64,000 nt of DNA from Candidatus Fermentithermobacillaceae bacterium (GCA_018052455.1 JAGPNE010000001.1:382008-446007); one strand, 5' to 3'. Shown: positions 36,199 through 46,288, counted from the stretch's first letter. The notes: generated from the sequence alone by a model not told the origin. A program made the numbers and translations.

Positions 36199-37461
36199 GT
36201 GTCTTTCTGTGGCGAAAAAGCAATGGGATTTCTCAAGAGAATTGCGTTTACGCGGTGTGCAGGCACACCAGAGGAACAACTTGCAGCAGAGATAATATGC
36301 GAAGAACTACGATCTCTAGGGCTCAAGCCAGAAATCGAAGAGTTTGATTTGCTCGCATATTCCGATGACGAGGGCCTAGTAGAAGTTGTAGAGCCGTACC
36401 ACGCGAGGTACGAAGCGTCTGTACTCGGCTTGAGCGGCAATACCCCGGATGGGGGTATTGAAGCGCCCCTCAAATACGTAGAAACCGGGCAGCCCGAGTA
36501 TCTGAACAATATTAGTGGGAAGATAGTCCTTGCAAGCGAAGGAGGAGGATTCAAGAGCTTTGAAAGGGCCAAAAAGGAAGGAGCTATAGGTCGTATTTTC
36601 ATAGGCGGAGCCGGCAGAGATACTCCTAACATAGCCATGAACAGATGTATTAGGGACAGACTTGGAACACTCCCTACAGTGTACGTCAGATACGAACATG
36701 CACTAGAAATGATTACAAATGCTGCAGAGAAAGTGCGGCTTACAGTACGCCAAAACGAGGCATGGTCCAAATCACGCAATGTTGTCGTGGATATACCAGG
36801 TACTTACGAACCTGATGAAATAGTGATCGTAGGAGCACATTTTGATAGCGTGTACAAGAACCAGGGAGCCCACGATAACGGAGCCGGGTCTGCGACTATT
36901 ATGGAGCTCGCCAGGCACTTTAGCCAGAACCCACCTAAGCGAACCCTTCGGTTCATTTGGTTTGGCGCTGAAGAAATGGGCCTCATGGGCAGTTGGGCAC
37001 ATATAGAGAAGCAGAAAGAACAGGTCCAGAAGTACATATTCATGGTAAACGTAGACGTTGCTGGCGGTATCATCGGCAACAACTCTGCATCGGTCATGGG
37101 TTCAGATAAGCTAGTGAACTACCTAGATGTCATGGGTGCCGAATTTGGACGAGGACTTCGATCTCACCAATCCATATACTCAGGAGACTGCATACCTTTG
37201 GGATACGAAGGCATTCCTTCTGTGACTTTTTCGCGGGGAGGCGGAGCTACTTCGTACATACACGCTCCAGGTGACACAATCGAACACATAGACGCTGAGC
37301 ACTTGACACTGTTAGGCGACATGGTTCTAGAATTCACTGATCGGATCGCCAACGCAGTAAAATTCCCATTTGATAGAGAGATCCCGGAAAAGATCAAAAA
37401 GGACATAAGGGACTACATGGAAAGAGGCGGACGTACACCCGAAGATAAGAAGGCAAGATAG
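36199..37461 (+). CDS. M28 family zinc aminopeptidase with PA-like insert
   Basis: Co-catalytic di-zinc aminopeptidase, 420 aa. Visible ligands: His214 (GAHFDS), bridging Asp226 (AHDNGAGS), general base Glu258 with zinc ligand Glu259 (GAEEMG), Asp286 (VDVAG) and His355 (YIHAPGDT). A PA-domain-like segment occupies about residues 90-190. No signal peptide, so it probably acts in the cytoplasm. GTG 36199 follows AAAGGAG by 9 bases; the long open frame back to 35836 overlaps the regulator gene and is not coding. A strong terminator follows. Confidence 0.93.
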   Translation: MSFCGEKAMGFLKRIAFTRCAGTPEEQLAAEIICEELRSLGLKPEIEEFDLLAYSDDEGLVEVVEPYHARYEASVLGLSGNTPDGGIEAPLKYVETGQPEYLNNISGKIVLASEGGGFKSFERAKKEGAIGRIFIGGAGRDTPNIAMNRCIRDRLGTLPTVYVRYEHALEMITNAAEKVRLTVRQNEAWSKSRNVVVDIPGTYEPDEIVIVGAHFDSVYKNQGAHDNGAGSATIMELARHFSQNPPKRTLRFIWFGAEEMGLMGSWAHIEKQKEQVQKYIFMVNVDVAGGIIGNNSASVMGSDKLVNYLDVMGAEFGRGLRSHQSIYSGDCIPLGYEGIPSVTFSRGGGATSYIHAPGDTIEHIDAEHLTLLGDMVLEFTDRIANAVKFPFDREIPEKIKKDIRDYMERGGRTPEDKKAR

Positions 37462-37473
37462 GAACATAGATAG

Positions 37474-37517
37474 ACCCATGCGTTCAGCACTATCTGAATG
37501 CATGGGTTAACTTTTTT
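37474..37517 (+). terminator. Rho-independent terminator of the M28 peptidase gene
   Basis: A 14-bp stem with one G-T wobble (37474-37487 with 37494-37507), a 6-nt loop, then TTTTTT at 37512-37517. It overlaps the end of the convergent sbcC gene. Confidence 0.9.
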
Positions 37518-40500
37518 CTGCTTAATGCCTGTATCTTACTGCCAGTACCATCGTCTTTAGCAGGGATAACCTCTAGATATGAAGGGAGCCTGTCCTTAAG
37601 TTCCTTCACATGGCTAATTATCCCTACCATCCTTTCTTTGTCCTGTATATGCTCCAACGAATCCATAACTAGGTCCAATTTGGTGCTGTCCAAAGTGCCA
37701 AAACCCTCATCAAGGAAGAAAAAGCCCAGAGGATATTCTCCCTTAAGCTGAATCTTGGAAGACAACGCTAAGGCCAGCGCTAGGGATGTTAGAAAGGTCT
37801 CCCCGCCTGACAGGGTTGTAACTGACCTTCTTTCACCACCGTTAAAGTCATCACGGATTACAAATTCGGCGTTATCCGACAGTTCTAGGGCATATCTCTG
37901 CCCCGTGAGAGTGCCCAAAGTGATAGACGCTTCTCCTACCATATCTTTTAGGTGCTCTTCAGCCAGAAACTGAACAAAACGTCTTCCGCTTATAAGGCTA
38001 AGCAGCCTATTTGCCACATCCCTATCTTTTTCTGCTTTCCTGCGTCGAGAGTCTAGATCCTCCCACCTTTTTCGAGCCTTCGTCAAGTCATCAAGGGTTT
38101 TTGCTGCTATTGCCGCCTCTTCCGTCAATCTCTTTTCTGCACTTTGCGCGTCTTCTAACTCCGCCGCTGCCTTAGTAAATGCATCTTCAGAGAACTCCCT
38201 TGAGTCTATTCTGGTTCTTAGATCCTTGATCTTGCTCTGCGCCTCTATGGACGCTTCGTTATAGCTCCTTATATCCTCCTGCAACTCTTCCAATTCTTCA
38301 GGCAAAAGCATGAATTGTACTGCTTCTTCTTGGGTATCAAACCCCGCCAGCTCCAACTGGCTAGATAACGATACTGACAAAGAATCCAAATTGGTCTTAG
38401 CTTGCTCAAAAGCAGATTTTGCCTTCTCGTGGGTCAAGCGAGCGTCTGAAAGGGCTGTTTGAGCGGCTTTCTCGTGCTTAAGGGCCATGTGATGACTGTC
38501 TTGAATAGTTCTAATCTCCGACTCTACTTCCTCCAGTGCTTCTTCAGGATGCTTATCGCCGCAGATTTCCTCTATACTCTTATCAATAGCTTGAATCTGG
38601 GAACCCAAGGCTTCAAGATAGCCTGCTAGGGAGCTTCTATCTACGTTCAAATCGCTCAAGGAACTTGAGATTTCCTGCATCTGTTTCTGAATATTTGAGA
38701 TATGAACCGATACATCCTTTATTTCTCTTCTTAGCATTTCCATCTGTTTGTCTTTTTGTGTGACCGCTCGTACGCACGCATCAACCTCGTCCATTCCAGG
38801 CTTGAGAACTTCGTACACACTTAGCCTTTCAGGCCCCGCCAGAAGTTGGTAAGCTCGCGCCTTTCCGTCGCGCGTTATTCTTGCTGATATCTCCTCCAGT
38901 AGGTCTCTCCCCAGAACTGACTCCGCTTTCTGCACAAACTCGTTGCACACGGGCAAAAACTGGTCATATTCCACGATTGATTGAAAGATCAACTCCTGGT
39001 GATTTTGTACCGCATTATCCCATGACTGTACAGATTTGGTGAGATCTATATACCAGTTTTGAACTGCGTTAAAGCAATCTGCGGCAAGCCTTTCGGCCTC
39101 TTGGGCCATGCGGGTCATTTCGCCATCGCCTGATACACAAGGCTGAGGGTGGTTCAACGATCCACAGACAGGACAGGGCTCTCCTTCTCTGAGTCCTCTA
39201 GCCAGAACTGAAGCTTGCTCTCGAATGAGCGCTTCTTCCTTTTGGGTTTGGCATTTTCTTAAGAAAGCCTGGGCTTTATCTCTTTCGCTCTCGCCAATGG
39301 ACAGCAAGTCATCTCTTGAAAGCAAAGCCGATGGCGCGACACCGCCCCAAAAGACTGGATCAAGAAACGTATCATCTAGGGAGTAGGCGATATGTTCATC
39401 GCTAAGATACGACCTTTTGCGCAACTCTACGGGAAACCTCTCTGCGCCGATATTCCCGGGCAAAAGATCATCCATAACTACCTGGCGCTCAGTTTTTACT
39501 ATACCACCACCGGCAAACACATATCTAGAAGCCGATATGTCGAATATTTGCCTAAACACTTGTAAGACCCTGCGTCTAGATACCTCTAGCGCCTTTTTCT
39601 TTTTCATCACGTCTTTCTCGATACTCTCTAATCTATCCATGCACGTCTTGAGGTCCAAATAACAGTAATATGCGCTATCTAGAGCTTCTCGCCGCGACGG
39701 GTCTACGTGGAAGTCTGCCTCCTTCTGCGTAAGAGCCTTTTCCTTTTCGGATAGCTCCGAGAGCTGTGCCTTCAGGTCTCCCTCAGCTACAGTTTTCTCC
39801 TTAATTACTGTGTCGATTTTGTCTAGAGACTCTTTCCTCTCCATTTCGGTTGCTCTAACCGATTCCAGTTCCTTTTTGTCTTGAACCGCCTTTTCAAACC
39901 GAGACTTCTTTTGCAGCAGCAGAGGTATCCTTTCTTTCTCACAAGACTCCGCTGCTTCCAACGTCTCCTTTGCCTGACGATAATCCTTTTCTGCATCCTG
40001 CAGTCTTGATTCAAGCAGGCATAGGCACGTCTTACGCTTATCTACCTCTTTTTGTGCTGTGAAAACCTGCTCGATTTGGCTTTTCAGCGGGATGGCCTTT
40101 CTGGCAAGTTCAAGTTTTGCAGATTGCAGGTTTGCGTGCTCTTTTTGACTATCAAGATCTGCTTGCTGTTTTAGCGCAAGCCCTAGCTCGTCATAAAGTT
40201 TTTTGAGCTCCGCTTGTTCTTCGCAAATGGACTTGGCCCTAATTAGGATCTCTTTTGCCGATTGGAGTTGCGTCGCTATAGTCTCTATGTTAGCCTCGGC
40301 AGCTTGCAAGGCTTCATCAGAACAGTCACCAAGTTCTAATTGGGCCGCTTCGATTCTGGAGAGCATATTGTTATGTAGTTCCACCCTCTTTTTCGCCTTG
40401 ACTCTAAGGTCTTCTCCGAATTTCTCTAGCCCAAAAATGTTCTCCAACATTGCTCCACGTTCGGACGGTTTGAGTCTTAGAAACTGGTCGAATTTCCCCT

Positions 40501-40960
40501 GGGGCAGAACGACAGCACGCAAGAAATCATCGGCTCCAAACCCGAGCAGTTCTTTGATGTACTCGTCACAACCAGTAAGGCCTTCCGCCACAACTTCGTC
40601 CTGGCTCCCTGGAAATCTGCCATGTTTTATGACCCTTGAGTACCTAGCTTTGACGTTTTCGACGTCTTCTTTCATTCGTTCATAACGTCTTTGAGCGGTA
40701 TAGCGCTGTCCCGCCAATTCAAAGGTAAACGAGATTTCCGCATTAGACTCTAGCTGGTTTATGATCCCATATGTCTTACGTGGAGCCCTGTCTACAGCCC
40801 CAAACAGGGCAAGTGTTATTGCGTCAAGAATCGAAGACTTGCCGCTACCAGTGGGCCCAAAAATGCCAAAGAGCCCAAAACGTCCTAGTTCTTCAAAATC
40901 GATCTTTTGACGCTCTCTGTAACTATGAAGTCCGCAGAATTCAAGGGTCACAGGTCTCAT
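37490..40960 (-). CDS. sbcC: Exonuclease subunit SbcC
   Basis: SMC-like ATPase of the SbcCD (Mre11-Rad50-type) nuclease, which cleaves hairpins and processes double-strand breaks, 1156 aa. Walker A GPTGSGKSS at residues 35-43, two long coiled coils, zinc hook CPVC near residues 595-598, signature LSGGETFLTSLALALALS and Walker B FFLDEGFGTLD. Just before the hook, about residues 470-570 form a non-coiled insertion with aromatic residues and prolines (LDDTFLDPVFWGG), unlike the uninterrupted coil usually seen. Start ATG 40960 overlaps the sbcD stop by four bases. Confidence 0.95.
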   Translation of the reverse strand: MRPVTLEFCGLHSYRERQKIDFEELGRFGLFGIFGPTGSGKSSILDAITLALFGAVDRAPRKTYGIINQLESNAEISFTFELAGQRYTAQRRYERMKEDVENVKARYSRVIKHGRFPGSQDEVVAEGLTGCDEYIKELLGFGADDFLRAVVLPQGKFDQFLRLKPSERGAMLENIFGLEKFGEDLRVKAKKRVELHNNMLSRIEAAQLELGDCSDEALQAAEANIETIATQLQSAKEILIRAKSICEEQAELKKLYDELGLALKQQADLDSQKEHANLQSAKLELARKAIPLKSQIEQVFTAQKEVDKRKTCLCLLESRLQDAEKDYRQAKETLEAAESCEKERIPLLLQKKSRFEKAVQDKKELESVRATEMERKESLDKIDTVIKEKTVAEGDLKAQLSELSEKEKALTQKEADFHVDPSRREALDSAYYCYLDLKTCMDRLESIEKDVMKKKKALEVSRRRVLQVFRQIFDISASRYVFAGGGIVKTERQVVMDDLLPGNIGAERFPVELRKRSYLSDEHIAYSLDDTFLDPVFWGGVAPSALLSRDDLLSIGESERDKAQAFLRKCQTQKEEALIREQASVLARGLREGEPCPVCGSLNHPQPCVSGDGEMTRMAQEAERLAADCFNAVQNWYIDLTKSVQSWDNAVQNHQELIFQSIVEYDQFLPVCNEFVQKAESVLGRDLLEEISARITRDGKARAYQLLAGPERLSVYEVLKPGMDEVDACVRAVTQKDKQMEMLRREIKDVSVHISNIQKQMQEISSSLSDLNVDRSSLAGYLEALGSQIQAIDKSIEEICGDKHPEEALEEVESEIRTIQDSHHMALKHEKAAQTALSDARLTHEKAKSAFEQAKTNLDSLSVSLSSQLELAGFDTQEEAVQFMLLPEELEELQEDIRSYNEASIEAQSKIKDLRTRIDSREFSEDAFTKAAAELEDAQSAEKRLTEEAAIAAKTLDDLTKARKRWEDLDSRRRKAEKDRDVANRLLSLISGRRFVQFLAEEHLKDMVGEASITLGTLTGQRYALELSDNAEFVIRDDFNGGERRSVTTLSGGETFLTSLALALALSSKIQLKGEYPLGFFFLDEGFGTLDSTKLDLVMDSLEHIQDKERMVGIISHVKELKDRLPSYLEVIPAKDDGTGSKIQALSRKKLTHAFR

Positions 40961-42303
40961 GAGGTCAGACCTCCCTCATACCTACCAGATTCTGCCTCTG
41001 ATTCTCCTGCCTCTTCGTGCACGAGTTCCAAGAAGAGATCGACCAGTTCCGGTTCAGGATCATGTCCCATTTGGCGTAGGCAGAACAGTTTGAACCTATC
41101 GACAAGCGGCATCTCAGCAATGCGCTTTTCTTGAGGATCGAAAACTGCTCTACTACCTGTCCAGCGTATACTTACAATGAAGGGGTGCTCTCTACGGAGC
41201 GCAGCCACATCGGCAGTTCCGATAGGCTCGTCACATCCGATCTCCAAGTCCACCCAAAAGTCGTGGTTACGAGGGTCTCCGCACCACTCGAACGCTTCAC
41301 TCAACGTAGAGGTCCTGAACCTTTTTAGAGGCTTTCCACATGAAAGGGGTATGCGTTCTATATGGGAAGCAGGTGATAGCTGTTGTATCTTCACTTTCTG
41401 AGTCTGCTCCCAGCAAAACTCGGCGTCAAAAGAGCAGGCGCTTTGAGGCCAGGACTCTCTCTTTTCAGGAGTTACCTCAACAACTACCACTTCTTTTTGC
41501 TGCCCTGCCTCAGAAAAACTGTATACCAAAGGCGACCCTGAGTATCGGCAAGGAACGGGGGACGCCCTCACCTCCTGAGGTCTATGAAGATGGCCAAGAG
41601 CTACATAGTCTGGGCGGGCTCCAAATACGTGGGGATCTACCGAGAAGGCTCCGCCTAACTGAATCTGCCTTTCAGAATCCGATTCCTCTCCCCCAACCAC
41701 GTACAGATGGCCAAGTATGAGATTCACCGTGTCTTTCCGGAAGTAGGTGCTTGCCATATCAACCAGCGCTTTCACTTTGTCTGAGTATGCGGCTCTCTGA
41801 ATTTGGTCGTCCAATGACTCTGAGAACACCTCTCTGAGCCTAGATTCAGAAGGATATGCAAGCACACATATTACAGCGGATTCTCCAGATCCTGGGCAGA
41901 ATACTTCCATCCACCCTGGCCCGGTGGCAATTCGCCCCGCACCGGTCATTGCTACCCCTATCGGAAGATGCTCGTTGGGATAACCTACTAGCGAGATGCC
42001 ATGCCTTGCAGCCAATGGATTTGCAGCTTGGATCCTATCAGGGCTATCGTGATTGCCACCTGTTACCACAACAGCTCTCTTGCCATTTCCTGCCAATCGC
42101 TCGAGGGTGTCATAGTACAGATTCTCAGCCTGTGCTCCTGGATTCACGGAATCGAATACATCTCCTGCCACCAATACCAAGTCTACGCGCTCTTCGTCAA
42201 CGATCACACACAGAGTGTTCAGAAACTCTTCCTGCTCAGTTAACCTTGAGCGCCCTTCTATTGGTTTTCCTAGGTGCCAGTCGGCCGTATGAAGAACACG
42301 CAA
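40957..42303 (-). CDS. sbcD: Exonuclease subunit SbcD
   Basis: Mre11-type Mn2+-dependent nuclease, 448 aa, partner of SbcC. All five phosphoesterase motifs are visible: ADWHLGK, AGDVFDS, GGNHDS, LGHLYVVG and LGHLHRPQ. The C-terminal capping and SbcC-binding region is present. TTG start at 42303 with GGGGGGA 5 bases upstream gives the classical N-terminus MRVLHTADWH; earlier starts would add 10 residues without family support. It precedes and overlaps sbcC, so both are co-translated. Confidence 0.96.
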   Translation of the reverse strand: MRVLHTADWHLGKPIEGRSRLTEQEEFLNTLCVIVDEERVDLVLVAGDVFDSVNPGAQAENLYYDTLERLAGNGKRAVVVTGGNHDSPDRIQAANPLAARHGISLVGYPNEHLPIGVAMTGAGRIATGPGWMEVFCPGSGESAVICVLAYPSESRLREVFSESLDDQIQRAAYSDKVKALVDMASTYFRKDTVNLILGHLYVVGGEESDSERQIQLGGAFSVDPHVFGARPDYVALGHLHRPQEVRASPVPCRYSGSPLVYSFSEAGQQKEVVVVEVTPEKRESWPQSACSFDAEFCWEQTQKVKIQQLSPASHIERIPLSCGKPLKRFRTSTLSEAFEWCGDPRNHDFWVDLEIGCDEPIGTADVAALRREHPFIVSIRWTGSRAVFDPQEKRIAEMPLVDRFKLFCLRQMGHDPEPELVDLFLELVHEEAGESEAESGRYEGGLTS

Positions 42304-42398
42304 AACTATCCCCCCCGACGTGCGTATAACCAAGCCAACACAGGTCGCGGACGACCATGCCTATAGTATGACTACCGTTACTAGCTGCCGCATTTTCC

Positions 42399-43175
42399 TT
42401 ACCTTGCGCAGGTCTGTCCTCGCCCTCCATCAATCAAGATTGTTTCTCCTGTTATCCAGCTTGCCTTATCAGACGCCAAAAAGAAAATGAGTTCCGCAAC
42501 TTCTTCCGGTTCACCCACACGACCCAATGGATGAGTTGACTTGCTCCTTTCCAAAAACTGGCGGTACTCCTCTTCAGTCATACCGCTGCTTAAGTGGAGG
42601 TGTGTCCTTGTTACCCCGGGGTTCACCGCATTTACGCGAACACCCTTCCCGGCAAGTTCTAACGCTGCGCACCTTGTAAGCTGGTCTACACCTGCTTTGC
42701 TTACACAGTAGGCTAGTACATTAGGAAAAGCCCTCTGCCCATTTACGCTAGACACGTTTACCACATTGCCTTTGCGTGCAATCAAATGAGAAACAGCGCA
42801 TCGTAGCATGTGAAAGGGGGCTCGAAGGTTGATGTTCATGAGATGGTCCCAGTCTTCAGTGCTGGTGTTTTCTATGGTCCCATTGGCGATTACGCCTGCG
42901 GCGTTCACCAACACGTCTATTCCGCCCAGTGTCGCTACGATTCTTTCTACCAACTCTTCAATCTGCTTTTCGTCGGTGAGGTCTCCCGGGAAGACATCCG
43001 CTTTGCCACCTTTGGAACGGATTTCCTCTGCTACAGCCAAAAGCTCGTCGGAACGCCTGGCAACAAGCGCAACTGAGTATCCTTCACCTGAGAAGCGAAA
43101 TGCGCATGCTCTCCCGATCCCGCTGCTAGCCCCTGTAATAACTGCTACTTTGTCTGAATTCTTGCATGAACCCAT
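42399..43175 (-). CDS. SDR family NAD(P)-dependent oxidoreductase
   Basis: Classical short-chain dehydrogenase/reductase, 258 aa. Cofactor motif TGASSGIGRA, NAAG at the end of strand 4, catalytic Ser in VSSVNG, and YCVSK with the catalytic Tyr and Lys. An Arg pair (ARRSDE) after strand 2 suggests NADP preference. Substrate cannot be told; FabG-like 3-oxoacyl or sugar dehydrogenases are the closest types. ATG 43175 follows AGGAGG by 10 bases. It lies between the WYL regulator and sbcD, in the same direction as both. Confidence 0.9.
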   Translation of the reverse strand: MGSCKNSDKVAVITGASSGIGRACAFRFSGEGYSVALVARRSDELLAVAEEIRSKGGKADVFPGDLTDEKQIEELVERIVATLGGIDVLVNAAGVIANGTIENTSTEDWDHLMNINLRAPFHMLRCAVSHLIARKGNVVNVSSVNGQRAFPNVLAYCVSKAGVDQLTRCAALELAGKGVRVNAVNPGVTRTHLHLSSGMTEEEYRQFLERSKSTHPLGRVGEPEEVAELIFFLASDKASWITGETILIDGGRGQTCAR

Positions 43176-43214
43176 GTTAATTCTGCCTCCTCATTTGGTC
43201 GCCGTAAGTCCCGC

Positions 43215-44348
43215 CTATCCGTCGCTTCGGCCAACGTTGTAGTTATTTCTTGCTTTTTCTAACTCATCGACTATTCTCTGCCTTAAGGCCTCTGGTTGAA
43301 CAATTACTGCATGGCTCCCCAGACTCATCACCCATCTCATTATTTCTCCAAGGCTTCCAGTAGTAAGAGTTAGCCGAAACCCCCCATCAGGCAACTCCTC
43401 TATCTGTTGACTCGTGTGCCACGTCTTATCCTTCACGTACGGTACTTGAGTGTTATCAAATTCGATGACGACTTTATGTGGTGTGCCCCGTTCAAGCGTC
43501 AGACTGTCGCCCAAGTACTCCTCTATAGAAAAGTCCTCAGGCACCTCGAAGATCTTGTCAGTTACTTTAATCGAACTTATCCTGTCTAGCGCAAAAATGC
43601 GCACTTCTGCCCTTTCATGGCAGTAAGCAATGCAGTACCACGATCCTTCAACAAGCCTCAGATGGTATGGATCAATCTCCCTGACCGTATGCTCATTCCG
43701 ACTGGCACTATAGTACTCGATGTCTACGGTCTTTCGGTTCTCCAAGGCTTCTGTCAAAGTTTGGTAGGTCTGAGCAACTTCAATTTCATCTCCACGCATT
43801 GGGTCTACGTGGAAAGAAACTGCCTCAACAGCTCGTTCAAGGTCCACTTCTATTTCATCAGGTAAAAGCAACCGTATCTTCATCATCGCCCTGTTCAGAG
43901 CATCCTCCAGGGGAGTCCCTTTGCACTGCATTAAGAGCTTCTGACCGAGAAAAAGCGCTATGGCTTCACCTTCTTGTAGTTTGATGGCAGGAAGCGAGAA
44001 CTGGTCCGAATAATAATACCCCTTGCGAATTTGGTCATATTCTATTGGAGCCATGAACTGATCGCGCAGGCGTTCAATATCACGCTCAACAGTTCTTTTA
44101 TGGACTTCCAGGTGCTCAGCCAGATAGGCACAGTTAGGATAGCGACCCGCGGCTATCAGCCTGTCAATTTCGTACAATCTCCAGAATCCAGTTATGTTCA
44201 TCCCAGAGCTCAAACCAGAGGTGGTATACCGTTTTTTGACTGCCAAGGGACGTCTGGCAGTCCTGACGGTCCCTGGGGTATTCAGCCTGTCCCTGCTCAA
44301 ACGTTCGTAAACCTCGCTCTTGGGTAAGGAAGGTTTGGGTCTCGTCAT
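43215..44348 (-). CDS. WYL-domain transcriptional regulator
   Basis: DeoR-like regulator of 377 aa. An N-terminal tail of about 45 residues precedes a winged helix-turn-helix (LAEHLEVHKRTVERDIERL); a WYL domain (EIDPYHLRLVEGSWYCIAYC...) and a WCX-type C-terminal domain follow. WYL domains bind nucleic acids or small ligands and often govern DNA repair or defence genes. ATG 44348 lies 10 bases after AAGGAG; the extension to 44399 has no support. It is the first gene of a possible WYL-SDR-sbcD-sbcC transcript. The gap to the divergent amidohydrolase (44349-44632) holds no recognised element. Confidence 0.88.
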   Translation of the reverse strand: MTRPKPSLPKSEVYERLSRDRLNTPGTVRTARRPLAVKKRYTTSGLSSGMNITGFWRLYEIDRLIAAGRYPNCAYLAEHLEVHKRTVERDIERLRDQFMAPIEYDQIRKGYYYSDQFSLPAIKLQEGEAIALFLGQKLLMQCKGTPLEDALNRAMMKIRLLLPDEIEVDLERAVEAVSFHVDPMRGDEIEVAQTYQTLTEALENRKTVDIEYYSASRNEHTVREIDPYHLRLVEGSWYCIAYCHERAEVRIFALDRISSIKVTDKIFEVPEDFSIEEYLGDSLTLERGTPHKVVIEFDNTQVPYVKDKTWHTSQQIEELPDGGFRLTLTTGSLGEIMRWVMSLGSHAVIVQPEALRQRIVDELEKARNNYNVGRSDG

Positions 44349-44632
44349 GGTACTCAAGCTCCTTCGCGTGCTTGGCGCTGTGTTCTGGTTTGAGATCATC
44401 TACTACACAGCATCAGGACGTTATTTGGTATTACTCCACAGTGTCACTTTTTACCTGCTTCGCCAAGCAATACTCAGTTCAACAATGCGTGTTTCCAACC
44501 AAGACGTATCTCCTTAGAGGAAAACGCCTTTGCGGAAAAGAATTCCCAGCACACTAGAGAGAGCAACCGCAAGTGACGGGGTGTCTCGAAACGTAGCATA
44601 AGAGACTCCAAAATTGAGGAGGCGTTAGTATC

Positions 44633-46288
44633 ATGAAGAATAGGACTGCATTTGTGAACGGCAAAGTGTTTACAGGCCTTAAGACGGAAACGGAAGCCGT
44701 TTTTGTGGAAGGAAATACAATAGTAGACCTGGGAACCACATCTGAGATTCTGGATCTGGTCGGGGATGTAGGAACATCTTCTGTGCGAATCGTGGACTTC
44801 CAAGGAAAAACAGTTATACCTGGTTTTATTGATTCCCATAACCACGTGCTCGCCGCTGCAGACTTGTTGGAAGGCGTAAATTGCTTCGGCTTAACATCAA
44901 TAGAAGAAGTGAAACAAGAGGTCGCTCGTAAGGCCAAAGAAAAGGAAGAGGGAGAATGGATAGTTGGCGCAGGTTGGATAGAAAGCCAGTTCGAAGAGAA
45001 ACGCATGATAAACCGATATGACCTTGATGAAGCGGCCCCCTACAACCCTGTGTGCCTATCGCGTCTGTTCGGGTTATCTGCCGTCAACTCAAAGGCTCTT
45101 GAAGCGGCAGGAATCGGCACTGGATTTGTTCCTAGAACAGGAAGGGTCGATTTGGATGAATCCGGCGAGCCTACCGGCATAGTAAGAGAAGCCTCGCAGG
45201 GACTTATCACACGTGCCATTGCCCAAGGTAAGACAGGGCCGAGTCAAGATGCGCTAGAAAGACGTATTCTTTTGGTCCTGCAAGAACTCCTTAAGTACGG
45301 CGTAACGTCACTTCTGGATCCAGGGATAACTGGAGATGTTATGCGTGCCTATACCAGTCTGTGGGCCCAGAAGAAGCTTCCTCTCCGAGTAAGCGCAATG
45401 CCTACTTGGCACGGCAAATCCGTGATACAGGGAGAATATGTGATAAATCCTATGGTTGAAGCCGGCCTTCAGCCAGGTTTTGGTGACTCTCGGTTTCGAG
45501 TAGGCAACTTGAAGATGGCCATAGACGGGGGATTAGGAACTAAGACCGCAATGATGCACGAACCCTTTGTAGACGGAACCCGGTCTACCATACCTGCAAG
45601 GGTAGACCTGAACCAACTAGGAACATACATATCCGAAGCCAACGTCTCAGGCTGGGGTGTTGGGGTTCACTGCTGCGGAGATCTAGCCCAAGACATCTGC
45701 CTGTCTCATATGGTTGACGCCATTTCCAGACGTGAGCCTCTTCCTTACCAACGGCATCACATAATCCATGGGTATCTACCCACTTCGTATGCGCTAAAAG
45801 TGATGTCAGATTACGGCATAGCAATATCTCTTCAGCCAGGGTTTATCTATATCGAAGGGGACGTGTATCCGGAAGCTATACCCAAGGAGAAACTTTCTTG
45901 GTTCAAACCCGCTAAGACATACTCTGATAACAACATCAGAGTAGCTATCAACACCGACGTGCCTTCAGGGCCATACAACCCTTTTGTTACTCTGTACGGA
46001 GCAGTCGCCAGAAAAACTATGGGAGGGTTGGATTTCGGCATGGAACAGGCCCTGACGGTAGAAGAAGCTGTGCGTTCGTTCACTCAAGGCGGCGCATACT
46101 TGGCGTACAGGGATGCGGAGTGTGGATGTCTGGCTAAAGGAAAGTATGCGGACATGGCAATCTTGGATAGAGACATTTTCAGCGCAGACCCCAAGGAGTT
46201 ACTAGAAACGAGAGCCCTTGCTACCATCTTGGATGGCGAGTTTGTGTACGTAGCCGATGATGCCCCAAAAGAGTGGAAACGCAAGTAA
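44633..46288 (+). CDS. YtcJ-type amidohydrolase
   Basis: Metal-dependent hydrolase of the amidohydrolase superfamily, 551 aa, closest in layout to YtcJ-like and N-substituted formamide deformylase-type proteins. Metal motif IDSHNHV near residue 65, a carboxylate/Lys region in LKMAIDGGLGTKTAMM, GVHCCGD, HHIIHGYLP and late NTDVPSGPYNP with the Asp. No signal peptide. ATG 44633 lies 9 bases after GAGGAGGC. Substrate unknown, probably an N-acyl or imide compound. A hairpin follows. Confidence 0.87.
   Translation: MKNRTAFVNGKVFTGLKTETEAVFVEGNTIVDLGTTSEILDLVGDVGTSSVRIVDFQGKTVIPGFIDSHNHVLAAADLLEGVNCFGLTSIEEVKQEVARKAKEKEEGEWIVGAGWIESQFEEKRMINRYDLDEAAPYNPVCLSRLFGLSAVNSKALEAAGIGTGFVPRTGRVDLDESGEPTGIVREASQGLITRAIAQGKTGPSQDALERRILLVLQELLKYGVTSLLDPGITGDVMRAYTSLWAQKKLPLRVSAMPTWHGKSVIQGEYVINPMVEAGLQPGFGDSRFRVGNLKMAIDGGLGTKTAMMHEPFVDGTRSTIPARVDLNQLGTYISEANVSGWGVGVHCCGDLAQDICLSHMVDAISRREPLPYQRHHIIHGYLPTSYALKVMSDYGIAISLQPGFIYIEGDVYPEAIPKEKLSWFKPAKTYSDNNIRVAINTDVPSGPYNPFVTLYGAVARKTMGGLDFGMEQALTVEEAVRSFTQGGAYLAYRDAECGCLAKGKYADMAILDRDIFSADPKELLETRALATILDGEFVYVADDAPKEWKRK

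Noticed and set aside
35949..36779. Long open frame (276 codons) antisense to the M28 peptidase
   Set aside because: The plus strand carries an M28 enzyme with all metal ligands; the antisense frame has no ribosome site or recognisable motif and mirrors its codon pattern.
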